A model generated the notes under the pieces. That model ran no database searches. It was not told the DNA's origin and saw nothing but the letters and a program-made list of their open reading frames with translations. A program made the translations under genes and the position numbers. A DNA stretch of 64,000 nucleotides from Bugulina stolonifera (lineage: Eukaryota > Bryozoa > Gymnolaemata > Cheilostomatida > Bugulidae): assembly GCA_935421135.1 (NCBI GenBank), contig OW285189.1, positions 25,904,798 to 25,968,797 on the forward strand, written 5' to 3'. The number at the start of each line of letters is the position of its first letter. Positions within the stretch are counted from its first letter, which is position 1. Positions 49,865 through 63,507 of the stretch are shown one piece after another.

Positions 49865-51420
49865 ATGTAAGTGGAGAGAACTGTTTATGTAGGTCAGGTA
49901 CACTGAAATGTAGGTCAAAGGATTTAAGAACAGGTCAGCAGTATTGATTAATGATTACGTACCTGTATGTAGGTCAAATAGTACATGTATGTAGGTCAAA
50001 TAGTACCTGTATGCAGGTCAAATAGTACATGTATGCAGGTCAAATAGTCATATTAGGTCAATTTTACTGAACATGGATGCTGGGCATAGAGACACATATT
50101 CACATAGTGAGAGGCAGCAAGCAGCAACCGAATTACAAGAGGAAACAGCTATTCATATACTGTATATGCTACAGTAGGTAGACTCACCTTCACTGGATGG
50201 TAGGAACACATCTTGTTCATATACTGTATATGCTGCAGCAGGTAGACTCACCTTCACTGGATGGTAGGAACACATGCTACCATTAGCATCTCAAATGCTT
50301 TTACAATATTTTGTAGAACAATATTATATATATTTTTTTAAGTTTACTTTTCTGAACTATGCAACTTACATGTAGCTGTTTGCGTGTCCCTAAAATACTA
50401 GCTAGCCAATAGGAATGCATCATAAATGAATGTTGTATTCATTTAGTTGCTGTTTTACTTTGACTATTATATACACTGTATAATTACATTCACAATGGAT
50501 TTATATCTTAAGTATTACATGTTTGCATTTGGGATTAAAGAATATTTACTATGACCATGTAAATGTTACACACTACCTGAAAAGTGGTAAATGTTATATT
50601 TTTCTACACTTTATTACTTTTATTTGGCAGTGGCAATGCTTTGGAACATACATTGTAGCTTGTGATAGATAAGCTCTAGTAATATTATTTTGTATACTTT
50701 TTATTTTTTCTCGTTTAATACCAGCTGATGTGATACTAAATGACGTTTATATAATATATTATTATTATATTATAATTATTATACTCTATTATATTAAAGG
50801 TGAGTTTAGATTTAAATGATCAGTTGAAAGACACATGATTCAATGAGTTAATACAATCAGACTCCAAAATCTTAAAGAGAAAAACAATAAAATTAACCAA
50901 ACGGTTTACACCAAAATCCATTTCAGAATTGCTGGAGAAGTAAATATGCAGGTAGAACCGGGTAACACATGATTCTACAGCTATCCATTATACAATAGTT
51001 AGAATATTATGATACGTATACGCAATACATGATTGTATCGGCACACCAATTCTCCATTCAATACCAAGTCAAAATATTGCATCAATTAAAACTGTTCACA
51101 AATGAAATATTGCATGCAGAGCACAGGTAGAGTATATTAGAGAGTGACCAGCTTTCTCAAAGTACATGTAGAGTAAATAATCTATCTGACTAGCCCGTGT
51201 TCTAAGAGAAAGTGAGCTAACTAGTGTTGGGACGCTGCTGAGCTGCTGACTAGAATCGAATACAAATAACTATGTGAACAGAGACTATATGTTAGATGAC
51301 ATCATCCTGACCAATTAGGTGACTGTATAATGGGATATTAACCAATCAGATTGCTCGTTACTAGATGTATATATACCTGTGTATACTAAGTGTATGCTGC
51401 ATAGATACAGTTGGAGTAGT
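49865..51420. other. Convergent intergenic region
   Basis: Between the receptor stop and the ORP stop. Contains repeated TGTAGGTCAAATAGTA segments (49975-50050) and a 75-bp direct duplication at about 50145-50280. No coding exon seen. Confidence 0.6.
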
Positions 51421-54400
51421 CTAAATCTTACTGAACAGAAACTGGAGGAATGTCTGTAGACAGAGTATCATAGCCAGTATTAGCCAATCACGGGTCTGTA
51501 GAAACAAGCCCCTCTCTTGTTCAGATGCCATCTGTACAACGATAGACTGTAGGTTTCTCAGTCTATCGTGTGTTTCCTGTTGGGTTTGGCGGAGGATAGC
51601 GATATTCATACTAGATTCCTCTGTAAGGGGTGGGGGTGAAACCCTATCCAATGGCGACTGTCTTAGCTTCTGCTGACACACTTCTTTAGCTGAGGAGGCT
51701 GAAATGTACAGAGACTGTAGTAACGTAGTGTAGTAACGTAGTAGTAACATACATTCTAGTAATATACAGTGGAATTTGCTTAATTCAACCTTGGATAATT
51801 TAAAAACTTGGTTAGTTCAAACTATTAGCCTTGGTCCCTGCTGAGCACTATATAAATGGCTTCAAATAATTCAAACTTACCATCTGTAATTCAAACCTCA
51901 TGCGGTTTAGGCTCACACTATGATCAATGATAATACTATCACTGCCAGCATTAGTCACCTAATAATAGTTGCTAGTAGTTAGTAGTTATTAGTTATTAGT
52001 AGTTACTACTGCAATATGTTTCTGCTCAAACCAATTATGGTGGTCCTTTGGAGTTTGAATTAAGCAAGTTCCACTGTAGTAACATATTACTGCACACAAG
52101 TGGTAAATGTGATATTATGGGCGCTGAGCTACCCGACCCACCTTCCGCCTCTTCTGTATCGGAGATATGGCTAGGGGTGGATGAATCACTGACTTTACTC
52201 CCCCTGCCCCTCATCTGTCTGGTGTGTCTGCCCTTGCTCCGCCCACTCTGCTCATTACCATTCACATTGACTATACTCATCTGCCTGACCAGAGCTGTTC
52301 TGTGTTTAGTGTGCGTCATGACCTTGAACTCTTGCTCGTACTGAGTGATGTCATTCACCGGGTCCCAGGGTCTCAGGCTACAATACAACCATACACTCTG
52401 TATGCATGCAACTACTACACTGATATACAGTGTCCTTCCTCTATCCAGTTTATAAGAGGTTTTCTACTGGTTATTTTTCTGTGACGTTGATAACAGGAGG
52501 GTTATCGAAATATTAGGAAACAAGTAAAATGTGTCTATAACTACTTTTATTACCCTGGTTTGTTCCCAACTGACATACAAGTACATGTAACTGGTGACAC
52601 AGCAGGATAGTGTTTCATTCCTGTTACATGTATGTTGCTAGATGGACCAGACAAAGATCATTTACTTCAGTGAGGTCATAAATAGAACACCACATATTGT
52701 AACAGTGATGTACTAATAGACAGCGTCACATGACGCTAGAGAGGGAGGACAAATGCACTTACTCAGAATATTTGTATATCCAGTTGCCGGACATCTTGTC
52801 CACCTCAAACAGAGAAGGTTTATACACAGTGTTGGTCACCTTCCTCTCCTTGGCGGCGTTACGTTGAGCTTCCTCCAGCAGGAACTTCTCATGTGTAGCT
52901 TTGTCTTGGTCAGAGGTGCGGAGTGCATCACTAACGTGCTGCCATAGCCTGAGGTATTCATAAAGTGTATGTGTATATAACCAGGGTGTTAGCCTTGCCA
53001 TCCCTACTATCTCACAGTTATTATTGCTGTGTACTCTAATTAAACGCATTACGTCTATGTTAAGCTGATAGCTAACTCAATATCATGAATATATAATCGG
53101 GGCATATCATTGGCTGGGAAGGATGAATCAGGGCACACCATTGGCTGGGAAGGATGAATCGGGGCACATCATTGGCTGGGAAGGATGTCAGTAAACTAGC
53201 GAGAGCTCCTTACAGACTAGCAGAGAATCTAGTATGACAGTTTGTGGTTACAGAGTGTTATTTGCCTATCAAATCTTGATAAAACTGTTTACTCAGTGAA
53301 TACACATGTGCTAGAGTTGAAAATCACAGGCTATACATACACACCCACCCACCTCTCAGACTCAAACTCCTGTTGGCAGTCTAAAGGTACAGTGTATCTC
53401 TTTAGTCTGTTAGTTAGTGTCTCATTGTCCACCCGCCAGAAGCTTTCCTGTTGCTACAACACCACGTCATGCATATACATGTACATGTATATATACAAAC
53501 ATTAGGTAACTATGGCAACGGTGTCTATGTACATAGTATACACAAACAGCAGGTAACTATGGTAACAGTGTCTATGTACGTATATACACAAACAGCAGGT
53601 AAATATGGTAACAGTGTCTATGTACATAGTATACACAAACAGTAGGTAACTATGGTAACAGTGTCTATGTACATAGTATACACAAACAGTAGGTAACTAT
53701 GGTAACAGTGTCTATGTACATATATACACAAACAGCAGGTAACTATGGTAACAGTGTCTATGTACATATATACACAAACAGTAGGTAACTATGGTAACGG
53801 CGTCTATGTACATATATGGTAAAGGGACCTTTCGAAACAGGACGTTTAACAACCAGACAGTTCGAAACAGTGTAGATTACATAGAAGAACACAACTCACA
53901 GTTAATTAATTTTAATTAATTAATTAATTAAAAAAGCATATTATTAAAAATAAAAATTAGTTGAAATCTGGGGTTTGCGGTTTCAGAACGTCCTGCTTCA
54001 TGCACATATACAACAGTGAGCAACTTTAGCCTTGGTTATTACCCCAGTAGCTTTGTCTTTGAGGAAGATTTCCTGATCCCACCGACCCTCAAGAGTAAAT
54101 AACGTCTCATGACCAAACTTGATCTTTCCTGAAATCTTATTGGATGAGTCGCTACTTCCCATAAAAGGCTGTCAGAATAGCATAGTATCCATTTGTAATA
54201 ATATATACATGTACATGTAATATGTAATATAATATCCAGTACGTAAAGTAATACATACTGCACAGTCAAACAACACTGTACTACTAGTATATAATTATAT
54301 ATATATACTACAACTAGCAGATTACCAACTCACTCACCTTGAGTTTAAACTCCAGCTCAGTTCTGTAACCAGTCTTGTCACACTCTATTGATACTTTACC

Positions 54401-56248
54401 GCCGAGCTCCATGGTCAACGAGCCTATGATGATACCCTTAGCATAGCCATAGGGTATAGTGATAGAATAGTCCTCACCTAGCTTGAGGAAGGTCAGCTTA
54501 CCCACTCCATCCATCACAGCAGAAACTGAGTTACCGTAGAACTTAGACTTGGCTAGTACTGCACAGTTTATACTGAAGCCGTCCTGACGGTTTGTTACGT
54601 AGAATGCACTGACTGGGGGATGATGGGATATCTACAGTAGTATACTATAGTTGTTACATAGAATACACTGACTGGGGGATGATGGGATATCTACAGTAAT
54701 ACACTATAGTTGTTATATAGAATGTACTGACTGGGGGATGATGGGATATCTACAGTAGTATACTATAGTTGTTATATAGAATATACTGACTGGGGGATGA
54801 TGGGATATCTACAGTAGTATACTATAGTTGTTATATAGAATATACTGACTGGGGGATGATGGGATATCTACAGTAGTATACTATAGTTGTTATATAGAAT
54901 ATACTGACTGGGGGATGATGGGATATCTACTGCAGTAGTACACTATAGTTGTTATATAGAATGCATTGACTGGGGGATGATGGGATATCTACAGTAGTAC
55001 ACTATAGTTGTTATATAGAATATACTGACTGGGGGATGATGGGATATCTACAGTAGTACACTATAGTTGTTATATAGAATGCATTGACTGGATGATTCCA
55101 TGCCCCACAGGAGTTGCTAAGATACATGTATTAAGCTCAGGTGTACCTCTCTAGGAATGTAAGGAGGGAGAGGAAACAACTTCACACTCACCTGTTCAAC
55201 TATGTAAGAGAAGACAACTCCGAACTCACCTGTTCAGCTATGTAAAATGTACGACTGTTTGTTTCCTCGTTCTTCCAATAGCACCTGAACTTCTCACCGA
55301 GTATCGGGTTGTACGGCTTCTTAACACCTTTAGGTGTTTTATAGAAGCCGGAGACGTACCACCTTACTACCTCCTTCATGCGAGTTAAAGCATCGTCACA
55401 CTTGGCAGCTCTAAAGCACGTACACTTATTGTCAGTTATTGCGATTTTAATATGCCTATGTCTTTGTAGTTCTGTAGACTATTGGATATATTACAGTGGT
55501 TACCTTGAGAATATATTACAGTGGATACCTTGAGAATATATTACAGTGGATACCTTGAGAATATATTACAGTGGTCACATTGAGAATATATTACAGTGGA
55601 TACCTTGAGAATATATTACAGTGGATACCTTGAGAATATATTACAGTGGATACCTTGAGAATATATTACAGTGGTTACCTGGACAATATATTACAGTGGT
55701 AGTAATAGTCAGCAAACTTCTCTAGCAGAGATCTGGGCTCCAGTATGAATGTGGGAAGTGTAACCTTAGACAGGTCCATACCTGGTCTAACCTACAGACA
55801 TATATATATGTGTGTAACACATGTACTGTGTGTGTGTGTAACACATGTACCGTGTGTGTAACACATGCATTGTGTGCATGTGTTACACATGTACTGTGTG
55901 TGTGTAACACTGTATGTACATGTGTAACACATGCATTGGGTGCATGTGTGAAAAATTTGAAGATGCTAGTGTGGGCCGACACACTTTATTCATTTTATTT
56001 GTTTCCTAATATTTTGATAACACTCCTGTAGTTATCATCGTCGTTTTTTCTTTTACAGTGATAACAAGAGAGTTATCAAAATATTAGCAACTATGAGGTA
56101 TAATGTATGCCTACCTATGTCTACTAGGGACTATTACCAACTACTAGTATTATTGCCACTATCACCATTACTACCACCGCCACTACCGCCACCACCACTA
56201 CCACTACCACTACTACCACTACCATCACTACTACCACTACCACTACCA

Positions 56249-56318
<70 letters not shown>

Positions 56319-56387
56319 ACTACTACCACTACTACCACTACTACCACTACTACTACTACCACTACTACTACACTACTACCACTACCA

Positions 56388-56424
<37 letters not shown>

Positions 56425-56505
56425 CACTACTACTACTACTACACTACTACCACTACTACCACTACTACCACTACTACTACTACCACTACTACTACACTAC
56501 TACCA

Positions 56506-56548
<43 letters not shown>

Positions 56549-59500
56549 CACTACTACTACTACTACACTACTACCACTACTACCACTACTACTACTACCA
56601 CTACTACTACACTACTACCACTACCACTACTACTACTACCACTACTACTACTACTACACTACTACCACTACTACCACTACTACTACTACCACTACTACTA
56701 CACTACTACCACTACCACTACTACTACTACCACTACTACTACACTACTACCACTACCACTACTACTACTGCACCTGTTTCATCAAGCACCATATAATATT
56801 CTTGTTCTCATCAGCAAACTCCTCAGAGAGAGGTCCACTGCTGCTGGTCACTACGTCCAGCTCGTTCTCAGCGTAGGTGGTCTCCAGGGGGGCAGCATTG
56901 AGGAACTCGTCTGATACTCTCTCATCCTCACTCTCCGTACAGGAAGTACTATCCGAGTCCTCAGAACACTCACCAGCGCCCTCTACCCTGCTACTCGATT
57001 CCTTCAGATCTGTTAATTAGTCAGTATTATGATAAGTAGTTACAATACAAGAAAGTAAGCAGTTTGTATATTACAAATATTGTTGGTTATAATAATATAA
57101 CACATTTACATTTGTATATTGAGATGTAAGTTATCTCCCCTTCTACCAGTGTGAGTCGTGTAGCTTTCACGTGACCCAGAGGGCATAGTATAGTCTACAC
57201 TGGTATGTAGCAATGGTGACCATGTTAGCACTAACTACAAGAGTCTTTGTAGTGTATGTAATGTATATGTGTACATGTACAAGTACTTGTAGATAGACAA
57301 CACTGTCACCTGTCTATAAAGACTAAACTGTCGACTAACTAATACGTTGTGTTTGATCCCAGGTCTGGTTGATGCATGCATATAGATAAGGAAATGAGTG
57401 ACTGAGATATAGATAGAATAATAACCATGCAGGGTTTATATCCACAAGAGAAGACAACTACAATAATAACAAAGGTTGACTAGCTAGACCTTTACTAACT
57501 CACAACTTACAGTCAATATCCATGATGTTATGTAGTGTGTATATTAGTTATTCTATTACTGTACACTGTGGTAGGTAAATAACTTGGGTAATCAGGGAGG
57601 ATGGGGTAAGTGAGTGAGTTATAGAGGGGGAAGGGGTAAGTGAGTGAGTGGGATTTAAGACTCTAACCAGTGGCCTTTTGGTGCGAGACAAGTAGATACA
57701 GTACTGTATTAACCAAGACATATGGATATGAGTGTGTATAGTACAGTATACTATTAGCTGTTCAGCAAGGGATATATGCTGGAGAGAAATTAAACCCTAC
57801 ACCAGTAATATGAAGCTGCTTGGGTTAATCATAGTATAGCTTATAGCAGAATACCAACAAATCTATGGCTTATATATTGCCCAATCATTGCGACATACAC
57901 ATATATATGTACAGTATATATGTACAGTGTATATTTATGTACATGTATGTGTATGTGTACATGTATATGTATGTATAATATTACATAGTATTATTAGTAT
58001 GGCATATGTAACATAGTATAGTATAATATAAATATATTATAATATATAGTATAACATATAGTATAATATATAGTATAACATATACATGTAGTATAATATA
58101 TAGTATAACATATAGTATAATATATAGAGGATATACCGCAGTATAGAAGTTATCATTAAACTACATGTTACCATACTCTGTTTGTACTCTCTCACTATTA
58201 TTTAGTATTCAGTATATTATATTGTGTAAATTTATTATAGAACTGGAGCCCCAGAGGTAGATACTCGATTAAATACATACAAGTGATTAACATATCAGAG
58301 AGCAGAGTTGTCTGCACATACATTGTAATTGGTCCATGTATGTTAGTAGTAATACTAACATACATGTACCGACCTAACGTTTGACATAGAGTCATGGGCA
58401 ACTACAAGAAGATGATCATAACGAGAAGTTGTCATCTCTCAAGAGTGTGCATTCGTGGGAGAAGACAACTTCTAGTGATGATCAATAGCTTGTGGATTGC
58501 CCATGGCCTACGAATAGCATGGCCACATACTAGCAGTTAATACCAACAGTTAACAGGTCAAGGGAATACCTGTCTAGAAGTGGACAGCTGATAAATGGCA
58601 GCAGGGACCTACCTCTACACTATGCACATTACGGCCTGACATGCTGACTATCTAGACTAAGTGAGAGGAGCTGACGGAATGTATTCAGAGCTAGAGGGGT
58701 GTGGTCTTAGTTGAAGGGGGTGTGGTCTAAGTTGAAGGGGTGTGGTCTAAGTTGAAGGGGGTGTGGTCTAAGTTGAAGGGGTGTGGTCTAAGTTGAAGGG
58801 GTGTGGTCTAAGTTGAAGGGGCGTGGTCTAAGTTGAAGGGGTGTGGTCTGAGTTGAAGAGACGTGCTCCGTATAAATGTTAATAAGATTATTTAGCTGGG
58901 CATGCTCATAGAATCATGCACATACTGACCTGTGGTAAACGCAGCTAAAAAATGGGAAAAATAACAACAACTTGAAAATGTAGGAATACATAAGCACGGG
59001 CAAAGTTGGAGAATTGGAAAGTGTACGTGTGTGCGTGATACATAACCTGGTAAATAAAACACAACATGTTAATAGATATTATATCTATAAGAATAATAAT
59101 AACTTATATCTATGGTATGTATGCAGGATATGCAAATTAACTGTTCCAGTTCAACCTATATATTACATATATACAAGTACACATTGTAGAGTGTAGGCTA
59201 TTCACATAATGGACAACCAAATAGGTTGAGGAGACAACTCCATGAGAGTAAGACATTGTACTATGTGATACGTAGTATATAGTATTATATAGTACATCAG
59301 GGGCGTAGGTTAGAAAAATTGAGTGGGGAGGCAGAAAGTTGGGTGGGAGGGGGGTGCGGGGGGTGGGGTGCGGGCACCCCCCGCAAATGCACGCGCAGCG
59401 GAAAATTTTCAAATCTCACTCTCTGAAGTGCAAAAATTAGACATAGCAGCAAGTTAGTTCTAGCATCACTACAACAAGTACTCATTACTACTTCTGCTTA

Positions 59501-62500
59501 ATAAAGTTACTACTTCTGCTTAATAAAGTTACTACTTCTGCTTAATAAAGTTACTACTACTTGCAACAGGAGTGAAAGTGTTACAGTACTATTACTAGTT
59601 AGTAGAATTTTATAATAACTACAATACTGCATGATTGTATATTTTACAAAGAGTCCATAGGCACAAGTGTATTTTTTAAATTAGGATTTTCAAATTTTAG
59701 TAGCTGATCAACAACTGTGGTTATTATAAATTAATTATTTAAAATAAAATGTATGTAAAATAAATATTTTTGCAAGAAAAGTGTAGCAGCCTATTAAAGT
59801 TAAGATAATATTAATAGTGTAATAATATTAATTATATATAAATTTAAAATTAAAATATTTAATTATTATTGTATTATGTTATTTTTAAATTAGTATTTTT
59901 CCTTTACAATACATATTTAGTTGTTAGCAGTCAATGTAGCAGTAGAGTAGTAGCTGTCAGTAGAGTGGTAATTGCTAGAATGAATGACTAAAATGAATGG
60001 AAACACTTTTAATTATATTATATTAAAAGAAAAAATCATAAATATTTTTAAAAGAAGCCAAGATTAGATAATATAATATATAATATTGGAATTAAATTTC
60101 ATGCATCTGCTCGTAGTCAGTGACAGAGAAGAAACCACCTCATTGATAGCAGTGACTTACAAATTGATTCACCTGATTCAACTGTTCACTACTTTTACTT
60201 TCACATTTATTATTTTTTCCTTGGTATAAATAACTATCCATAAAAATATTTATTCATTCATTCACAAGATCGCAAGTTTTTAACCTTAGCATAACCATAG
60301 AGTCTTTTAGCAGATTACATAGTTTTATGGGCCTCTTTGTGTGCCACTTGCAATGTAGTGATTATTCCAAGATTACTGGTTATTGTTACGCCGCAACACC
60401 ATAGAGTTAAAAGTAGAGTGATAACGCCATAGAGTTAAAACTATAGAGATAACGCTTCGGTCGCAAACCGGAAATGAAGCAAATATTAAGGAAAACAGTG
60501 TCAAATTTTCAAAAGTAGTGTTTTTAGGCTACTTTATTTTGAGAACAGGGGCGGCAGTGCCTCCCTGCCGCCCCTTAAAATACGCCCCTGTACATACATA
60601 TTATAGTGTACTATGTAGTGTAGTAGTCTATACACTATATATATATATACAATGATGTCTTATGTAGATAGGTGATATGAGTGCCTGGTGGAGTGCAATG
60701 ACTTGTAGTGATGACACTCTCAGGTAGGATATTGGCAGGTGAACTATATCATGTGTAAGGGAGTGGACAGATAAACATATAATATATAATATACATTGTA
60801 CAGTATGTCATTGCATGTTATCATTAGTATAACTAGTGTATATGACTTTTAAGTACTTTATCTGCTCTCTCTCTGTTATATAACACTGTATACTGTATGA
60901 GAGGGTGACATGCAACTAGTCAATGACCTATTAGCCATTTGATTGTGGCCACCAGATAGTAAACCTACGGTGAAAGAGGGACAAGATGTAGACTGGGGAC
61001 CTAGATTACATAGTATAGACTGAGCTACCAGACCAAGAAAGCAGGGGAATGGGCAAAGATAGTGGAAGGGAAGATCAGACACTCAGGCCAAAAACTGTCC
61101 GTCCTCTGCCCCTAAACGCGGTCCGGATTCAGCAAGGAGTTGTTCTACCTTGTGTACAAATCCGTTCTTACTATTGGTGTTCCGCCGGCCAACCAGATAA
61201 TATTTTTTACAGCAGCACCGAATATACAGTCTACTTATATAAATGACATCTTATTACAGAGAGTGCAATAGTTAAGCCGTGAAACCACGACACTAGTCTA
61301 GCAGCTATCTAAAAGTTCAACACAAATATGGCGGGAAAGTAGATAGCGGAACGTCGGGACCGCCAAATTGGGCGCATTTGGTGGGGCAGGGTTTTATCAT
61401 TGAGTGTCCGATCTTCCCTTCCACTATCTTTGGAATGGGTGACTGAGTGGGATAGCTGTACAACTTGCACCCTATATATGTAAACTACTATCTAACTGTT
61501 CACTTAGTAGATATACGTACATGTAGCATCACTGGATGTCACCGGATGTCAGTGGATGCGCTTACCAAGTGATCTACATTTCACTAAACACACAGCTACT
61601 CTAAGATTCTATCAACATAGTATTCTAGATATACTGTAGATATACAATGTACTGCAGTAGATATACTGTAGATATACAATGTACTGCAGTAGATATACTG
61701 TAGATATACAATGTACTGCAGTAGATATACTGTAAATATACAATGTACTGCAGTAGATATACAATGTACTGCAGTAGATATAATGTAGATATACAATGTA
61801 CTGCAGTAGATATACTGTAGATATACAATGTACTGCAGTAGATATAATGTAGATATACAATGCACTGTAGTAGATATACTGTAGATATACAATGTACTGC
61901 AGTAGATATACTGTAGATATACAATGTACTGCAGTAGATATACTGTAGATATACAATGCACTGTAGTAGATATACTGTAGATATACAATGTACTGCAGTA
62001 GATATAATGTAGATATACAATGTACTGCAGTAGATATAATGTAGATATACAATGCACTGTAGTAGATATACTGTAGATATACAATGTACTGCAGTAGATA
62101 TACTGTAGATATACAATGTACTGCAGTAGATATACTGTAGATATACAATGTACTGCAGTAGATATACTGTAGATATACAATGTACTGCAGTAGATATATT
62201 GTAGATATACAATGTACTGTAGTAGATATACTGTAGATATACAATGTACTGCAGTAGATATACTGTAGATATACAATGTACTGCAGTAGATATACTGTAG
62301 ATATACAATGTACTGCAGTAGATATACTGTAGATATACAATGTACTGCAGTAGATATAATGTAGATATACAATGTACTGCAGTAGATATAATGTAGATAT
62401 ACAATGTACTGCAGTAGATATAATGTAGATATACAATGTACTGCAGTAGATATACTGTAGATATACAATGTACTGCAGTAGATATACTGTAGATATACAA

Positions 62501-63507
62501 TGTACTGCAGTAGATATACTGTAGATATACAATGTACTGCAGTAGATATACTGTAGATATACAATGTACTGCAGTAGATATAATGTAGATATACAATGTA
62601 CTGCAGTAGATATAATGTAGATATACAATGTACTGCAGTAGATATACTGCAGATATACAATGTACTGCAGTAGATATAATGTAGATATACAATGTACTGC
62701 AGTAGATATACTGTAGATATACAATGTACTGCAGTAGATATAATGTAGATATACAATGTACTGCAGTAGATATACTGTAAATATACAACATACTAAATAG
62801 ATATACCGGAGAGCATTGGTTACCATAGCAACTCATTGATGTCTACCTTTAAAGTGGTCCTCCCTGTCGCTGTCATTCAGCTCTTCACCGTTCTGGTGGT
62901 AGGAAACATTCTGTTCCCCGTGTGCCGTGTCGGTGGCGGCATCTGCGTGATCAGCGTCTATGGAGGGAGTGACGGAGTTAGTCTTAGTGAGCAGAGAGGA
63001 GCAACGTAGGGCCAACTCTAGCGCATCCATCCATGTTTTACCTGCAGTTACAAAGTGTACTCTTATCTAGGACTATAGCTCTAACTTACAGTCTGAGAAT
63101 AGACTGTCTACACGTTCATTAACCACACACAACATACTATAATATAATGGTACATCAACACAGGCCTGGGTTCCACGTCCTCCAAACTGATGTGTAAACA
63201 TAAGTGGCTCTAGAACTTGTATGTTCACAGTGGAACTTCTCCAGATTAGGAGCCAAGGCTACTTGGTATGCAAACACAGGTGAGAAGATGTATGGTTACC
63301 TGCAGTCACTGATGGAGCTCTAAATATGGCGCTGGAATACATGAGAGGTTGGGTTATGGCACCATAGTTCTCCCCTTTCGGACCTTTCTGGGCCCAGATA
63401 GACTGGTCCAGCTGATGGTATATCTTAAAACAAAAGCCGTCCTTCTTGGAGGGTCTCTCTATCAGCTTGGCGGAGTTGAGGACGATAGTACCAACCCAGT
63501 GACCACT
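51421..63507 (-). CDS. ORP5/ORP8-like oxysterol-binding-related protein (5' partial)
   Basis: Lipid-transfer protein of the OSBP family. Exons: 63300-63507, 62847-63041, 56774-57009, 55679-55791, 55230-55410, 54338-54631, 54043-54168, 53353-53447, 52763-52948, 52142-52377, 51421-51698; 2148 bp, 715 aa visible, phases consistent; the N-terminus lies beyond the window edge. PH domain C-terminal half ([35 protein letters not shown]), acidic linker, ORD with [31 protein letters not shown], the family fingerprint [13 protein letters not shown], then [16 protein letters not shown] and a C-terminal hydrophobic segment ([19 protein letters not shown]). PH + ORD + C-terminal membrane anchor is the ORP5/8 arrangement; those proteins exchange phosphatidylserine and PI4P at ER-plasma membrane contacts, so the same role is inferred here. 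The 5.8-kb intron contains two DNA transposons. Confidence 0.95.
53098..53192. repeat. 32-bp repeat, 3 copies
   Basis: Three units of CATTGGCTGGGAAGGATGAA plus flank in an ORP intron. Confidence 0.85.
53495..53815. repeat. About 44-bp minisatellite in ORP intron
   Basis: About seven units around GGTAACTATGGTAACAGTGT, ending where the second MITE copy starts. Confidence 0.9.
53818..54000. mobile_element. Second copy of the MULE-like MITE
   Basis: Same left end (GTAAAGGGAC), GTGTAGATTACAT and AAAAATAAAAATTAGTTG blocks as 44049-44309; the right end is diverged. Confidence 0.78.
54632..55095. repeat. 59-bp array carrying the acceptor of the ORP HHPP exon
   Basis: About eight 59-bp units. On the minus strand each contains CTGTAG|ATATCCCATCATCC CCCAGTCAGT: acceptor plus the exon start that codes ISHHPPVS. 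The real acceptor is at 54632. The array therefore re-encodes the ORP signature motif many times inside the intron. Confidence 0.95.
55490..55678. repeat. 25-bp array carrying the donor of the ORP VRPG exon
   Basis: About seven to eight 25-bp units, minus strand CTGTAATATATTCTCAAG|GTATC, copying the exon end CTGTAATATATTGTCCAG|GTAAC at 55679. Confidence 0.92.
56150..56770. repeat. Long (CTA/CCA)n triplet tract in ORP intron
   Basis: About 620 bp of CTACTACCA-type trinucleotides, abutting the donor at 56773. The polyThr/polyLeu/Tyr-rich plus-strand frames are not genes. Confidence 0.97.
57511..57523 (-). CDS. Candidate alternative first exon of the ORP gene
   Basis: ATGGATATTGACT followed by GTAAGT, phase 1, would splice to the exon at 57009 and give MDIDYLKESSS..., a short form lacking the PH domain. 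The normal upstream exon (62847-63041) is also phase 1. Only the start codon, donor and phase support it. Confidence 0.35.
58425..58474. repeat. Short hairpin, AGAAGTTGTC family
   Basis: Arms AGAAGTTGTC and GACAACTTCT with further GAGAAG/CTCTC pairing, in the large ORP intron. Confidence 0.75.
58690..58860. repeat. 20-bp minisatellite
   Basis: About eight to nine copies of AAGTTGAAGGGGTGTGGTCT, some one base longer. Confidence 0.93.
59298..60590. mobile_element. CAGGGGCGTA-ended DNA transposon, non-autonomous
   Basis: Ends CAGGGGCGTA and TACGCCCCTG, with TACAT on both flanks (59293-59297, 60591-60595). 1293 bp, an AT-rich body without ORF, GC-rich hairpins near both ends (e.g. GGGGCGGCAG...CTGCCGCCCC). 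End sequence is hAT-like; the 5-bp duplication is shorter than the usual 8. Confidence 0.7.
61054..61431. mobile_element. 378-bp MITE with 8-bp target duplication
   Basis: Inverted repeats of about 32 bp (AAAGATAGTGGAAGGGAAGA and complement), flanked by GGAATGGG (61046-61053 and 61432-61439). The 8-bp duplication would fit hAT or P-type elements. Confidence 0.82.
61615..62790. repeat. 32-bp array (~36 copies) in ORP intron
   Basis: Units of GTAGATATACAATGTACTGC plus AGTAGATATACT, with variants TACTGT/TAATGT and CTGCAG/CTGTAG. Open in all three minus frames for about 400 codons; not a gene. Confidence 0.96.

Noticed and set aside
56093..56914. 273-codon Leu/Thr/Tyr-rich plus-strand ORF
   Set aside because: Triplet repeat in an ORP intron running antisense over an ORP exon.
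61596..62836. Three minus-strand ORFs of about 400 codons
   Set aside because: All three frames open across a 32-bp array in an ORP intron.
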